Shown one piece after another: positions 1 to 8,700 of a stretch of DNA of 14,673 nt. A program made the translations under genes and the position numbers. Location of the stretch: assembly GCA_039189975.1 (NCBI GenBank), contig JBCCYI010000109.1:1-14673 (forward strand), in the 5' to 3' direction. The notes under the pieces are model-generated. The model saw only the letters and a list, made by a program, of their open reading frames with translations, was not told where the DNA came from and ran no database searches. Position 1 is the first letter of the stretch; every line of letters begins with the position of its first letter. The stretch comes from HLUCCA09 sp039189975 (GTDB lineage Bacteria; Pseudomonadota; Alphaproteobacteria; Rhodobacterales; Rhodobacteraceae).

Positions 1-51
1 GATCAGGCAGACATGATCGCTGACGTCGACGATGAGCGTTTCGAAGGCCAT
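1..51 (-). CDS. Enoyl-CoA hydratase/crotonase family protein (5' end only)
   Basis: Only the first 17 codons lie inside the window, reading M-A-F-E-T-L-I-V-D-V from the ATG at 51 and running off the left edge. The short hydrophobic strand followed by a polar turn (L-I-V-D-V-S-D-H-V) is how many crotonase-fold enoyl-CoA hydratases begin. In roseobacters an enoyl-CoA hydratase commonly lies directly downstream of mutM, towards rpsT and dnaA. A purine-rich stretch (AAAGGGA) sits about 5 nt upstream of the ATG. It begins 60 bp after the mutM stop on the same strand, so cotranscription is likely. The identification rests on synteny and a short N-terminus; another small protein cannot be excluded. 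Confidence 0.55.
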   Translation of the reverse strand, partial: MAFETLIVDVSDHVCLI

Positions 52-111
52 CGCGGTCCCTTTCGCTGTTTCAGGTGCGGGAGGGTTATCAGCCTTGCGC
101 GCGGGTTCAAC

Positions 112-963
112 CTATCTTTGGCAGGTCGCGCAATAGAAGGAGGAGCGCCCCGACTGGACGACACGGCGCACGACGCCGGGGCAATCCGGGGTCCGACAGG
201 GGGCGCCCTCACGCCCGTAGACGCGGAAGGTGTGCTGGAAATATCCAAGCTCGCCATCGGCTTGGCGGTAGTCCCGCAGGCTGGATCCTCCCGCCTCGAT
301 CGCCTCTTGCAGAACGTCGCGAATGGCCGGGACAAGCTGCGCCGCGCGCGCGCGCGACAGGCGCCCGGCCTTTCGCAAAGGCGAGATCCCCGTGCGGTGT
401 AGCACTTCGCACACATATATGTTGCCCAGGCCCGCGACGACTCGCTGGTCGAGCAGCGCCGCCTTGATGGGCGTGTTGCGCCCTGCCAGCCGGTCGACGA
501 GGTAGGCCTCGTGAAAGGCGTTGCCCAGGGGCTCGGGGCCGATGTTGGCCAGCAATGGATGCGCCGCCTCGCTCCCCGTAGGCAGCAGATCCATCGCGCC
601 GAACCGGCGGGCGTCGTTGTAGGTGATGCGCGCGCCACCCTCCATATCGAGGACGACATGGTCGTGCTTCTCGGGCGCGGGAAGCGCATGGTGAAACGCG
701 CCCTGGACATCGCCCGAAATCAGCACCCGGCCCGACATGCCGAGATGCACGAGGAGCGTTTCGGACGTGTCGAGATCCGCCAGAATGTACTTCGAGCGGC
801 GCCGAAGCCGCGCGATCCGCGCCCCCGTCAGCCGCTCGGCCATACGCTCGGGCAGGGGCCAGCGCAGGTCCGGCCGACGCACATCGGCGCGCAGAATGCG
901 CCGCCCTTCGGTTACCGGAAGGAGACCGCGCCGAACCGTTTCGACTTCGGGGAGCTCTGGCAT
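112..963 (-). CDS. mutM: Bifunctional DNA-formamidopyrimidine glycosylase / AP lyase (Fpg)
   Basis: Base-excision repair enzyme that removes 8-oxoguanine and formamidopyrimidines and nicks the resulting abasic site. The 283-aa product starts MPELPEVETV, which gives the catalytic N-terminal proline and adjacent glutamate of the family. Lys58 lies in the R-S-K-Y-I loop, the conserved lysine that contacts the lesion. The helix-two-turn-helix signature G-L-G-N-I-Y-V-C-E is at about 178-186. A C-terminal zinc finger uses Cys256, Cys261, Cys278 and Cys281, with the conserved arginine at 273 in the finger loop. The first cysteine pair is spaced C-x4-C rather than the C-x2-C of E. coli, a small loop extension. 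Length is slightly above the E. coli enzyme (269 aa). The start is fixed by MPELPEVE and by a GAGGA motif 5 nt upstream, lying inside the preceding gene, which suggests translational coupling. Confidence 0.97.
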   Translation of the reverse strand: MPELPEVETVRRGLLPVTEGRRILRADVRRPDLRWPLPERMAERLTGARIARLRRRSKYILADLDTSETLLVHLGMSGRVLISGDVQGAFHHALPAPEKHDHVVLDMEGGARITYNDARRFGAMDLLPTGSEAAHPLLANIGPEPLGNAFHEAYLVDRLAGRNTPIKAALLDQRVVAGLGNIYVCEVLHRTGISPLRKAGRLSRARAAQLVPAIRDVLQEAIEAGGSSLRDYRQADGELGYFQHTFRVYGREGAPCRTPDCPGVVRRVVQSGRSSFYCATCQR

Positions 964-1568
964 GGGTCCTCTGCCGCAAGTGCAACGCGCCGCGCCAGCG
1001 CCTCCAACAGCACCTCGCGACCCGCGACATATTTCAGAACTTCCGCCGATCGCCCACTGCGAAATCGCACCTTCACGAAATAGGCGCCCGTGTCGTCGAC
1101 GCGCACGATCTCGTCCATCGGGTAAGCGCGGCGCAGGAACAGGAGCGTCGGCACGCGGAGCGTGTCGCGCGACACCTCGACGGCATAGGACCAGATGTAG
1201 ATCAGGTACCACAGGACGAGCACCAGCAGCGCGAGCCCGAGCCACGGGGCGATCTCCTCGGGGATGTCTGTGCCCTTCGCGTTGAGCAATGCCGTGTTGC
1301 CAGCATAGAACAAGACCGGTGCCAGCACCGTCCCCATCAGACGCAGACCGAGGGTCGCCGGATGATACGTCGCGTCGAAACTGTCACGGACCGCCCGTTT
1401 CGTGCCCAGCTCGGCGACCTTGAGCCCGGCCTGCAAGTTGCTGTTGCGCGCGTTGAGGAGCGAGGAGAAATCCTTGAAGCTCCGCACCTTGAAGAACGCG
1501 CGAGACCGCCGCTTGAGGATCAAGATGTAGGCGGCAAAGACAATGAAGGTCAGAATTACGGTGAGCAT
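912..1568 (-). CDS. Predicted inner-membrane protein of unknown function, overlaps mutM
   Basis: A 218-aa protein that I do not recognise. The chosen ATG gives an immediate N-terminal hydrophobic helix (about residues 2-19, then K-R-R-S-R). Two further hydrophobic segments lie at about 76-95 and 109-128. The rest is soluble and basic. Residues about 130-190 alternate in a beta-like way (EVSRDTLRVPTLLF, then DEIVRVDD, then YFVKVRFRSG) and could be a small PH-like domain after the membrane helices; that is inference. It lies upstream of mutM on the same strand and its last 52 bp are shared with the start of mutM, so the two are probably one transcript. The ribosome site is weak (GAAAGA). An alternative start 21 codons upstream (to 1631) has no better site and would place polar residues before the helix. 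Confidence 0.7.
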   Translation of the reverse strand: MLTVILTFIVFAAYILILKRRSRAFFKVRSFKDFSSLLNARNSNLQAGLKVAELGTKRAVRDSFDATYHPATLGLRLMGTVLAPVLFYAGNTALLNAKGTDIPEEIAPWLGLALLVLVLWYLIYIWSYAVEVSRDTLRVPTLLFLRRAYPMDEIVRVDDTGAYFVKVRFRSGRSAEVLKYVAGREVLLEALARRVALAAEDPCQSSPKSKRFGAVSFR

Positions 1569-1656
1569 CGGGATGTCTTTCGCCGTGGCAATGGGTTGCG
1601 TTTGTAACGCGCCCGGTCGGGCTATATGCACGGCGTGGAAACTTTGAGGCGAAACA
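1569..1656. promoter_or_regulatory. Divergent promoter region between the membrane-protein gene/mutM and ubiE
   Basis: These 88 bp separate two divergent genes, so they must hold both promoters unless these lie inside coding DNA. A TATATG hexamer at 1623-1628 is a possible -10 for ubiE, with TTGTAA at 1602-1607 as a short-spaced -35 (15 bp). GAGG at 1646-1649, eight bases before the ubiE ATG, is its ribosome site. The promoter assignment is tentative. Confidence 0.4.
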
Positions 1657-2418
1657 ATGCCAGATCACGGCCCGACCGACGACACCACGACGCACTTCGG
1701 CAACCGCACCGTTCCGGAGGGCGAGAAGAAAGGGCTGGTCGAGGGCGTCTTTACCTCTGTCGCCACGCGCTACGACATTATGAACGACCTGATGTCGGGC
1801 GGTGTCCACCGGCTGTGGAAAGACGCGATGATGGACTGGCTGGCGCCGCGCTCCGGCCAGCGCCTGCTCGATGTCGCGGGCGGCACGGGCGACATTGCGT
1901 TCCGCTTCCTGCGGCGCGCGCCGATGGCCCACGCGACCGTCTGCGACATGACCGCGGCGATGCTCGACGCGGGCCGTCAGCGGGCCGACGCGGTGGATCT
2001 CGCGGACCGGCTCGACTGGGTGGTGGGCGACGCAATGGCCCTGCCGTTCGACGCCGCAACCTTCGACGTCTACACGATTTCCTTCGGCATCCGGAATGTC
2101 ACCCGCCCTGAGGAGGCGCTCGCGGAGGCCTTTCGCGTGCTGCGCCCGGGTGGGCGGCTGATGGTGCTGGAGTTCTCGCAACTGCCCAATCCGGCGATGC
2201 AATGGGCCTACGATCGCTATTCCTACAACGTCATCCCGCCGATGGGACAGGCCGTGACGGGCGATCGCGAGAGCTATCAGTATCTTGTCGAATCGATCCG
2301 CAAGTTCCCTGATCAGGAGACCTTTGCGAGCATGATCCGCACGGCGGGGTTTGAGCAGGTCAAGTACCGCAACCTGACCTTGGGCGTTGCCGCGCTCCAC
2401 TCCGCCTGGAAGCTCTAA
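1657..2418 (+). CDS. ubiE: Ubiquinone/menaquinone biosynthesis C-methyltransferase UbiE
   Basis: SAM-dependent C-methyltransferase that methylates the benzoquinol ring in ubiquinone synthesis (and demethylmenaquinol where present). The 253-aa protein has both family signatures: Y-D-x-M-N-D-L-M-S-x3-H-x2-W at about 39-54, and R-V-L-R-P-G-G-R-L-M-V-L-E-F-S at about 160-174. The SAM-binding motif I is L-L-D-V-A-G-G-T-G-D at 70-79, followed by an acidic motif (V-C-D-M) at 95-98 and G-D-A-M at 124-127. The C-terminus A-L-H-S-A-W-K-L is typical. The ATG at 1657 has GAGG eight bases upstream. ubiB follows after only 4 bp, or overlaps if an upstream ATG is used, so the pair forms an operon as in most proteobacteria. 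Confidence 0.97.
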   Translation: MPDHGPTDDTTTHFGNRTVPEGEKKGLVEGVFTSVATRYDIMNDLMSGGVHRLWKDAMMDWLAPRSGQRLLDVAGGTGDIAFRFLRRAPMAHATVCDMTAAMLDAGRQRADAVDLADRLDWVVGDAMALPFDAATFDVYTISFGIRNVTRPEEALAEAFRVLRPGGRLMVLEFSQLPNPAMQWAYDRYSYNVIPPMGQAVTGDRESYQYLVESIRKFPDQETFASMIRTAGFEQVKYRNLTLGVAALHSAWKL

Positions 2419-2422
2419 CCCC

Positions 2423-3946
2423 TTGCGCGGTCCCCACAATATCTGGCGCCTGGTGCGCACGGGCGCGACCTTTGAGCGTACCGGCGCCATGAGCGTGGTG
2501 CTCGAGGCGATGCGCGCGCCGCCCCATATCCGGCTGATCGCGCGGGTGCTGGGCTGGCCGTTCAAGTGGCTCGGTCTGAGAGGCGATCCTAGCCTGCCGC
2601 CGGCGACGCGCGCACTCACCGCGCTCGGACCCGCCTACATCAAGTTCGGACAGATTATGTCCACCCGGCCCGACGTCGTGGGGGATGATCTGGCGATGCA
2701 GCTGCGCGTCCTGCAAGACAAGCTGCCCCCCTTCTCGCGCGCCGAAGCGCTTCGGACGTTGCGCCGGGAGCTCGAGTTTCCGGTCGATTCGGTCTTCTCC
2801 GAGTTCTCTGAGTCGATTGCGGCCGCCTCCATCGCCCAGGTGCATCGGGCACGGATCGCCGATACGGGCGAGGAGGTCGCCGTGAAGGTGTTGCGCCCCG
2901 GCATCGAGAAGGCGTTTCAAAAAGACGTTGATGCCTTCTACTTTGCCGCTTGGGCCATCGAGTTTCTTGCCCCCTCGTCGCGCCGCTTGCGCCCGCGCGA
3001 TGTCATCGCCCATTTCGAGGGCGTGGTGCTCGGGGAACTCGACCTGAGGCTGGAGGCTTCGGCCGCCGGAGAGTTTGCCGCCAACATTGTGCGCGACGAA
3101 GGCTTTCGCGTGCCCAAAGTCCAGTGGTTTCTCTGCAGCCGGCGGGTCATGACGCTCGATTGGGTCGATGGCCTGCCCTCCGCGGACGTGACGGCGATCG
3201 TCGCGGCCGGGCATGATCGGCAGGTCCTCGGCGAGCGCGTCCTGCGCCTGTTCCTCAACCACGCGCTGAGAGACGGGTACTTTCACGCCGACATGCACCA
3301 GGGCAATCTCAAGATCGGCCCGGACGGGGACATCGTCGCACTCGATTTCGGCATCATGGGCCGGATCGACGAATACACGCGACGCGCCTACGCCGAGATC
3401 CTCTTCGGGTTCATCCGAAAGGACTACCGCCGTGTGGCCGAAGTCCATTTCGAAGCGGGTTACGTACCCGCGGACCGCGATATCGACGAATTCGCCCGGG
3501 CGTTGCGCTCGGTCGGTGAGCCGATCTTTGGGATGGATGCGTCGCGGATCTCGATGGGCAAGCTGCTGGCGTATCTCTTCGAAGTCACCGAGCGCTTCGG
3601 CATGGAGACGCGCACCGAGCTGATTTTGCTGCAAAGAACGATGGTGGTGGTCGAAGGCGTGTCACGATCGCTGAACCCGCAGATCAACATTTGGGAGGTC
3701 GCGCGCCCGGTCGTGGAGGCTTACATCCGCGAGAACGTCGGGCCCCGTGCGCTGGCGAGTGATCTGTTGAAGACAGCGCGCGTTCTTGCCCGGTTTGGGC
3801 CGCGGCTGCCCCAGCTGGCGGAGGCGGCTCTGCGTCGCGAGGCTCAGGCGCCCGAGCCTGAGCGCAGCCCGCGGTTGCTCTTCGCCGGATTGTGGTTTGC
3901 CATCGGCGCACTCGTTGCCGCGGCTGCAACGCTCCTGGCCGTATAG
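2423..3946 (+). CDS. ubiB: UbiB-family atypical kinase/ATPase for ubiquinone biosynthesis
   Basis: Membrane-associated member of the UbiB/ADCK family, needed for aerobic ubiquinone synthesis; it is thought to act as an ATPase helping lipid precursors reach the Ubi enzymes. Seen here (numbering from the TTG): K-F-G-Q at 74-77, the A-A-A-S-I-A-Q-V-H loop at 133-141 replacing a normal P-loop, nucleotide-contacting lysine in V-A-V-K-V at 155, E-L-D-L-R at 205-209, catalytic H-A-D-M-H-Q-G-N at 288-295, D-F-G at 308-310, and a C-terminal hydrophobic anchor at about 485-506. I chose the TTG at 2423 because it yields M-R-G-P-H-N-I-W-R-L, which as I recall is the usual alphaproteobacterial N-terminus. 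The in-frame ATG at 2387 would overlap ubiE by 32 bp and add 12 unconserved residues. The ribosome site for the TTG is weak, suggesting coupling to ubiE. Confidence 0.94.
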   Translation: MRGPHNIWRLVRTGATFERTGAMSVVLEAMRAPPHIRLIARVLGWPFKWLGLRGDPSLPPATRALTALGPAYIKFGQIMSTRPDVVGDDLAMQLRVLQDKLPPFSRAEALRTLRRELEFPVDSVFSEFSESIAAASIAQVHRARIADTGEEVAVKVLRPGIEKAFQKDVDAFYFAAWAIEFLAPSSRRLRPRDVIAHFEGVVLGELDLRLEASAAGEFAANIVRDEGFRVPKVQWFLCSRRVMTLDWVDGLPSADVTAIVAAGHDRQVLGERVLRLFLNHALRDGYFHADMHQGNLKIGPDGDIVALDFGIMGRIDEYTRRAYAEILFGFIRKDYRRVAEVHFEAGYVPADRDIDEFARALRSVGEPIFGMDASRISMGKLLAYLFEVTERFGMETRTELILLQRTMVVVEGVSRSLNPQINIWEVARPVVEAYIRENVGPRALASDLLKTARVLARFGPRLPQLAEAALRREAQAPEPERSPRLLFAGLWFAIGALVAAAATLLAV

Positions 3947-4014
3947 CGCAGAGGGCGCACGCGACGTGGCGATAGGAGACGGACGGGCCCCAGCTCAAGA
4001 TGCGGAGCGTGTTG

Positions 4015-4044
4015 AGCCTCTCCGCCAGCGCTGGCTTGGCTTTA
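4015..4044. terminator. Possible hairpin between the convergent ubiB and Hint-protein genes
   Basis: A perfect 12-nt palindrome GCCAGCGCTGGC (4024-4035) is flanked by AGCC (4015-4018) and GGCT (4038-4041), which can extend the stem across an unequal internal loop. A short T run (CTTTA) follows on the plus strand. The position between two converging genes fits a terminator, but the U tract is weak and the palindrome may be chance in GC-rich DNA. Confidence 0.25.
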
Positions 4045-5136
4045 GGCCGCCAAGTTCCGATCACGTGGCGACACAGGGAGCAGCGGCTTGCCCGCGGCGC
4101 GCATGGCGCCAGCGAGATGCGCCCTCGCTTCGGCCACAGTTTTGCACGGAAGCGCCGGGGGGACGTGCAGCAGCGCGTCGAGCGGCTGGCCCGCGGCGCT
4201 CGCAACCCGCGCGAGCGTACGCGGCCCTAAGGACTTCAAGGCTTGGTCTCCCAGCAAGAGCGTCTCCGCCGCGGCGCCCTCCGCCAGAATGATCGCATGC
4301 TCGGCGCACAAGAGGTGAAACATCTCTGTCGAACGCTTCCCCGCCATAACGCGGATACGCGGCAGCGCCGCCAGTGCTTTGGCTGGCACGAACCACGGCT
4401 CCCGGAAAAGTGCGCTGAGCTGCCCAGCCATTCCGACGGCAATGCGGTGTTGCCCCGAGACGACAAGATCTCTCGACGGGCAGTTTGGCCCGAGCGCGCC
4501 CTTTTTGATCTGCACAGGTTTCTGCCTGTCCTCGACCGCTTCAAACATCGAACTCCACGAGCCAATCCACTGGATGACCGTCGTGCCGCCCCCCGCGCAT
4601 GTAACGAGATCACCGGGGCGCAGGTCCTCGATACGCCGCGCTCCGTGTGGCGTCGAGATCCTGGTCCCCTTGGCAAAGCAAACTGGAATAACTCCCGAAT
4701 TCGGGACGTCCTGCACATAATAGCTTGCGCCGCCATCGTCGGATTGCAGGGACTGCCCTGCGCGCGCATCCCCGACATCGACGCTCGTCATTCCACTGAC
4801 CGGGCCACTCGTGCCCGTCACCGTATTGTTCATGTAAGACAGAAATTGCAGCGCCTGACCGTTAGGGTCGATCAATGCGACGGCATCATCCGGATAGAAG
4901 TTTCCATTGGCGGCGTTTGTCGGAAAGCCCGGCGACGTTTGGTCGATCACATAGACATCGTGGCCCGCCATTGTGCCCGTCGAGGCACCAAGGGGAAGGG
5001 ATTTGTAAAGCGCACCATTCACCATATAAATCTGGACGCTGTATCCAGAGGGATCTGTTCCCGCAGGCAGGGCGACCTCGACGAATTCCGTGCTTGACAC
5101 GCCGTAGTACTTAATCTCGGAAATGTATCCGGTCAT
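4042..5136 (-). CDS. Hint (hedgehog/intein-like) domain protein with N-terminal lamin-tail-like domain
   Basis: A 364-aa protein in two parts. Residues about 1-150 form a glycine/serine-rich beta domain (ISEIKYYGVSSTEFVEV, GYSVQIYMVNG, DDAVALIDPNG) resembling lamin-tail-type folds. Residues 153 to about 300 are a Hint domain of the Hint_2 type common in roseobacters. It starts at Cys153 (C-F-A-K-G-T-R-I), followed by I-E-D-L-R-P-G-D-L-V (169-178), S-G-Q-H-R (227-231) and F-H-L-L-C-A-E-H-A-I-I-L-A-E-G (273-287). Hint domains cleave or rearrange the peptide bond before the leading cysteine. No downstream extein or intein C-terminal His-Asn is evident, so this is not a splicing intein. Such proteins are often secreted without a classical signal peptide, and none is seen. 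The ATG at 5136 is preceded by AAGGAG at 8 nt spacing; a start 14 codons further up lacks this. Function unknown. Confidence 0.9.
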   Translation of the reverse strand: MTGYISEIKYYGVSSTEFVEVALPAGTDPSGYSVQIYMVNGALYKSLPLGASTGTMAGHDVYVIDQTSPGFPTNAANGNFYPDDAVALIDPNGQALQFLSYMNNTVTGTSGPVSGMTSVDVGDARAGQSLQSDDGGASYYVQDVPNSGVIPVCFAKGTRISTPHGARRIEDLRPGDLVTCAGGGTTVIQWIGSWSSMFEAVEDRQKPVQIKKGALGPNCPSRDLVVSGQHRIAVGMAGQLSALFREPWFVPAKALAALPRIRVMAGKRSTEMFHLLCAEHAIILAEGAAAETLLLGDQALKSLGPRTLARVASAAGQPLDALLHVPPALPCKTVAEARAHLAGAMRAAGKPLLPVSPRDRNLAA

Positions 5137-5758
5137 TCCAAGGCTCCTTGCGGCAGATATGCCGGGAAAACTACACACTCATCCTAGAAACGTGGCTGTC
5201 GTCCCTTACCGATCAATGCCGACTCGCCTAGGCCTTTCTACACTCCTTCGGAAGCATTGAGCTTCTCTGCTTATCTCGCATTCGCGACGCAATTATGTTG
5301 AACGAAGTGGCGCTGTCTTCGTCCACACCTTGAACATTGCCACGTCCTCCACGCTGTAGCGATAGCAGCCATTTCCTAACATGCTGTGCATTTCGATGAT
5401 GTCAGAGGCATGTCGTGTGGGACAGCAATCCAGCGTTGCGAATGCTGCGGCGCGCCTGCGCCGGGGCGCAATATCCCTGGCATGCAAGCTACCCTCGTGA
5501 GCGCATACAAGCTCGCCCCTCCCTTGAAAGAGGGTCGCCAAGCACCGCGCAATTCAACTCCGTAGATCGAGTTGCGATAAAGGGCATGACCTTTCATTAG
5601 GTTGGACTTTGCTATTGACCTGGAACGTTGGGCAGACGGCCTTTCCCAGTTTGCACTCTTTCAGGAATTGAATGTGCTTTGAGCGACACATGTGATCTGG
5701 GGTATGATGATGCCGTCTTACGAAGGGAATTCAGCGCGCAGCATCTTGGGATAACGCG
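5137..5758. other. Intergenic stretch without a convincing gene
   Basis: About 620 bp between two minus-strand genes. Reading frames of 60-82 codons exist on both strands (for example 5293-5541 minus), but they have no ribosome site, no recognisable domain, and cysteine/arginine-rich compositions typical of shadow frames. The stretch must contain the promoter of the Hint gene at its left end and the 3' region of the 1002-aa gene at its right end. One small inverted repeat, CAACTC (5555-5560) / GAGTTG (5569-5574), is visible. The DNA from about 5540 on is visibly richer in A+T than its surroundings, as in decayed or acquired sequence. Confidence 0.5.
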
Positions 5759-8700
5759 CTATTCGATTTCTTCTTGGTAGTGGTCAAACTCTTCAGCAGT
5801 TGGCAGGAGTGGGAGGGAATTGAACGGGTCCAGACCGTTGGACATGAGCTCATAGCGAGCACGGTAATCGTGCTCACCCTCGGCAACCGCCCTGTCCTCC
5901 GAGGACGCCGCAATTGCGTCTCTGGCGCGACGCATGACAGTCTGCAGTCGTTTCTTGAGCAATTCGGCAGAGGTCTGCTTGAGTTGATCCCATGCCGGCA
6001 GCGCATATGCGGCCAGAGCGTAGCGAGGGCGATCGAGGGAGATCAATGTCGCTGCACTTTCGATCTGGAACTCTTTGAACTCTTTCTCGCTCCCTCCAAA
6101 ACGCCCTAGAAGCAGCCCCACCCGTTCGAGGATCGCCTCGCCAACGCGGGGGGCGCCGCCCTCGCTGGCATGGGGGGCGCTCCGCTTGCCAGAGAAACGG
6201 CGCACGATGCGGGCGCGCCGTGTTTCGAAAGCCAGGTTCTGAAACTTGTACCCTTCGTCCCGGGACAGGGATTGGAGCTGCTCGCACAATACCCAGGCTT
6301 CGGTCATGTCCTCCGCGTCAGGGTGAGACATCAGGATATCGCCATTCGGCGTCTGCCGTATCTCGGGCTCGATCAGGACGTTGATCAGCCAGAGCGCACG
6401 TTCTCCGTGCAAAGGAGCACCGTCGCCGGGCACATAGAGCGAGCGGAACAGCCTGAGGGACCGAGCGCGGCGGCCCTGGGCCGCCGAGATGGCCGCAAGC
6501 CGAGCCACCCGTCGCGCTCTCTCCTTGGCCCGGATTTCCCCTTCTTCGAGCCGTCTGAAGTCGTCACGAAGGAGACGTTGCACGCCGAATGCGTTTTGGA
6601 TCTGACCCGCCTCCAGGTAGGCCATGATCTGCTGGCTCCGTAGAAGAAGCCGCGCTCGGGCACTTTGGGGCGACGGGTCGTCGCCCACGGCGCTGAGGCC
6701 CTGCGCAAAGGCATCTTGCGCGGGTTGAAGGTTGAGAAGCAGGGCATGGGTCGTGCCGACCTCGTAGTGATACACGGCGGCCCTGATCGGCTCGAGATTG
6801 AGCCGGGCCGCGGGCTCCTCTGCGTCCCCGTCTTCGGAGAGCAGACCCATCAATTCGAGTTTCAGGCGGTATTGTCCTGTGGCACGGGAAAGAGACTTTT
6901 CGCTCTTCTGTCCGTTTTGCCGAGGTCGATGCGGATCGAAGGTCTCGCCGAGATCGACGTAGACACCATACGCCGAGGCGAAGTGGTTGGGCGCCTCGCC
7001 CGGCTGGGATTGTGCCGCCCGGACGTAGTGGCGGACAGCTTCGGCCGCAAAGAGGATGCGGGCATCGTCCCACGGCGGAGAGAACGGAAACTCCAAGAGC
7101 GGGTCCGTGTGGCCCAGAGCTGGCGGCTTGGCGGACGCCGACATCACGTGCAACTGAGAGGCAACCGCCGCATGCCATTCCGAGCGCGTGGCACATCCCG
7201 AATGGATCCAGTCGTCCTGTACGGCGGCGCGCACCATCAGTGACAGCACGAACGCATTGTCACGCTCGCTCATGTAGGAAACGAAGGGCAGGCGATCGCT
7301 CAGCCGGATCTGGCCAAGCTGGCTCCCCCCAACGTTTGCATCCTTCAGCCTGTCGAGCATCGCCTCAGTGAAAAAATAGACGCCGGTGGACACAAGGCGG
7401 AGCGCATCGCGATCAGATGCACTCAAGGCGCCACTGTGCATGAACCCAATGATGTCCTCCTTGATCGTCTCGACCTCTGGAACACCGTTGAGAAGGTCGG
7501 ACCCGATCAGCCTGTCAAACCCTTGCGTTGCGTCATGGCAGCTAAAGTTCTTGGCGTTCGACAAGCAGATCGCGCGGAAGCGGACCGACGCCGGCGTGAC
7601 TGTCCTGCGCCTCGGTCCGCCGGTCTCGGGATCGGATTGCTTGCCGATCTCCCTGTAGTGCCATTCGATGCGCTTGCGCCGAGGCCAGTCATTGGACAGG
7701 AGCTCCTGATTGTCCGGACTGCGGCGCGTCTGGTAATGGTCGAACATCTTCCAGAAATACGCGCGCGCGTCGTCAGAGCTGATCTTCACTTTCAGCTCAT
7801 GGCCCTCGAAGTGCTCGGTGTTCAGACGAACGGTGCTGTGCCACTCGGTGACCAACAGGGGAGCGGGGTTCGGGGCGCAAACCTTGCGGCGCACGAGGGC
7901 GGCGAAATCCTCGATGAGGGCCAGTGCCGGATGCGCCCTGCCGCCTTGGGCCGACAGCGCGGAAAGGTTGTGCACGACGAGAAGCTGGCGCTTTCTCTCC
8001 AGGAAATTCAGCAGCGCATGGAGATTTAAGTCACCTGGTTTGGAGTAATCATCGTAGATGCGCCGCAAAGCAGCTTCAAGGTCGCTCGCGCGAGGTGGCG
8101 CCACGGCCTCTCCGGCCTCTTCGGTGCCCTCGAGCAGATCCGCCCGCACGTGCCAGACACCGCCCGGGTAAAGGGTGCGAAACGCCGCGTTGGCATGCAG
8201 GTGCTGCAGGAGAAACCGACAGCCCGCATGAACCCTTGAGGTGATCAGGACGGCCTGGACATCGTGCTGGTCGGCCTTGAGCGCCGCGGTGATCGAGGCC
8301 AGCGCGGCCACCTCCGTGTCGTGCAGCACGGCCCTGTGAGGCAGCTCCGCATCGCATCCGACGTGCACGACGGCCGCGGTTGCTCGGGCCGCCTGCTCTT
8401 CGTCCTGGAGTATCTGCTTGACCTTGTCTTCAAACTCACGTTTGAGCCTCCAGCCAATGCTGTGGCAGGTCAGAGCGTACCCGTGGATATCCTGTGCGGA
8501 CAGGAGTTTCGTAATCCAGCCCTCGTGGAGGTGATTCGGAACCCCATGTTTACGGAGCAGATCCGCGTACCCCATCACAGCAACGAAATCTTCACGCGGC
8601 AGTGCGTTTATGCGGTGAAAGACCCTGCCAGCGCTTCGTTCATTCTGGAGAATTGGCGTGATCGCGCCGCGTGAACATCCGATGACACGCGCCAGATTCG

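Noticed and set aside
1384..2619. Minus-strand frames of 411 codons here and 424 codons at 2360-3634, across ubiE and ubiB
   Set aside because: Shadows of two certain housekeeping genes; their compositions are of the low-complexity Arg/His type.
4678..4680. Possible intein in the Hint protein, with splicing at Cys153
   Set aside because: There is no terminal His-Asn nor downstream extein, and the domain pattern is that of stand-alone Hint_2 proteins.
5293..5541. 82-codon minus-strand frame upstream of the Hint gene as a small regulator
   Set aside because: No ribosome site, no HTH or toxin-antitoxin pattern, and overlapping frames of similar length exist, so it is not distinguishable from chance.
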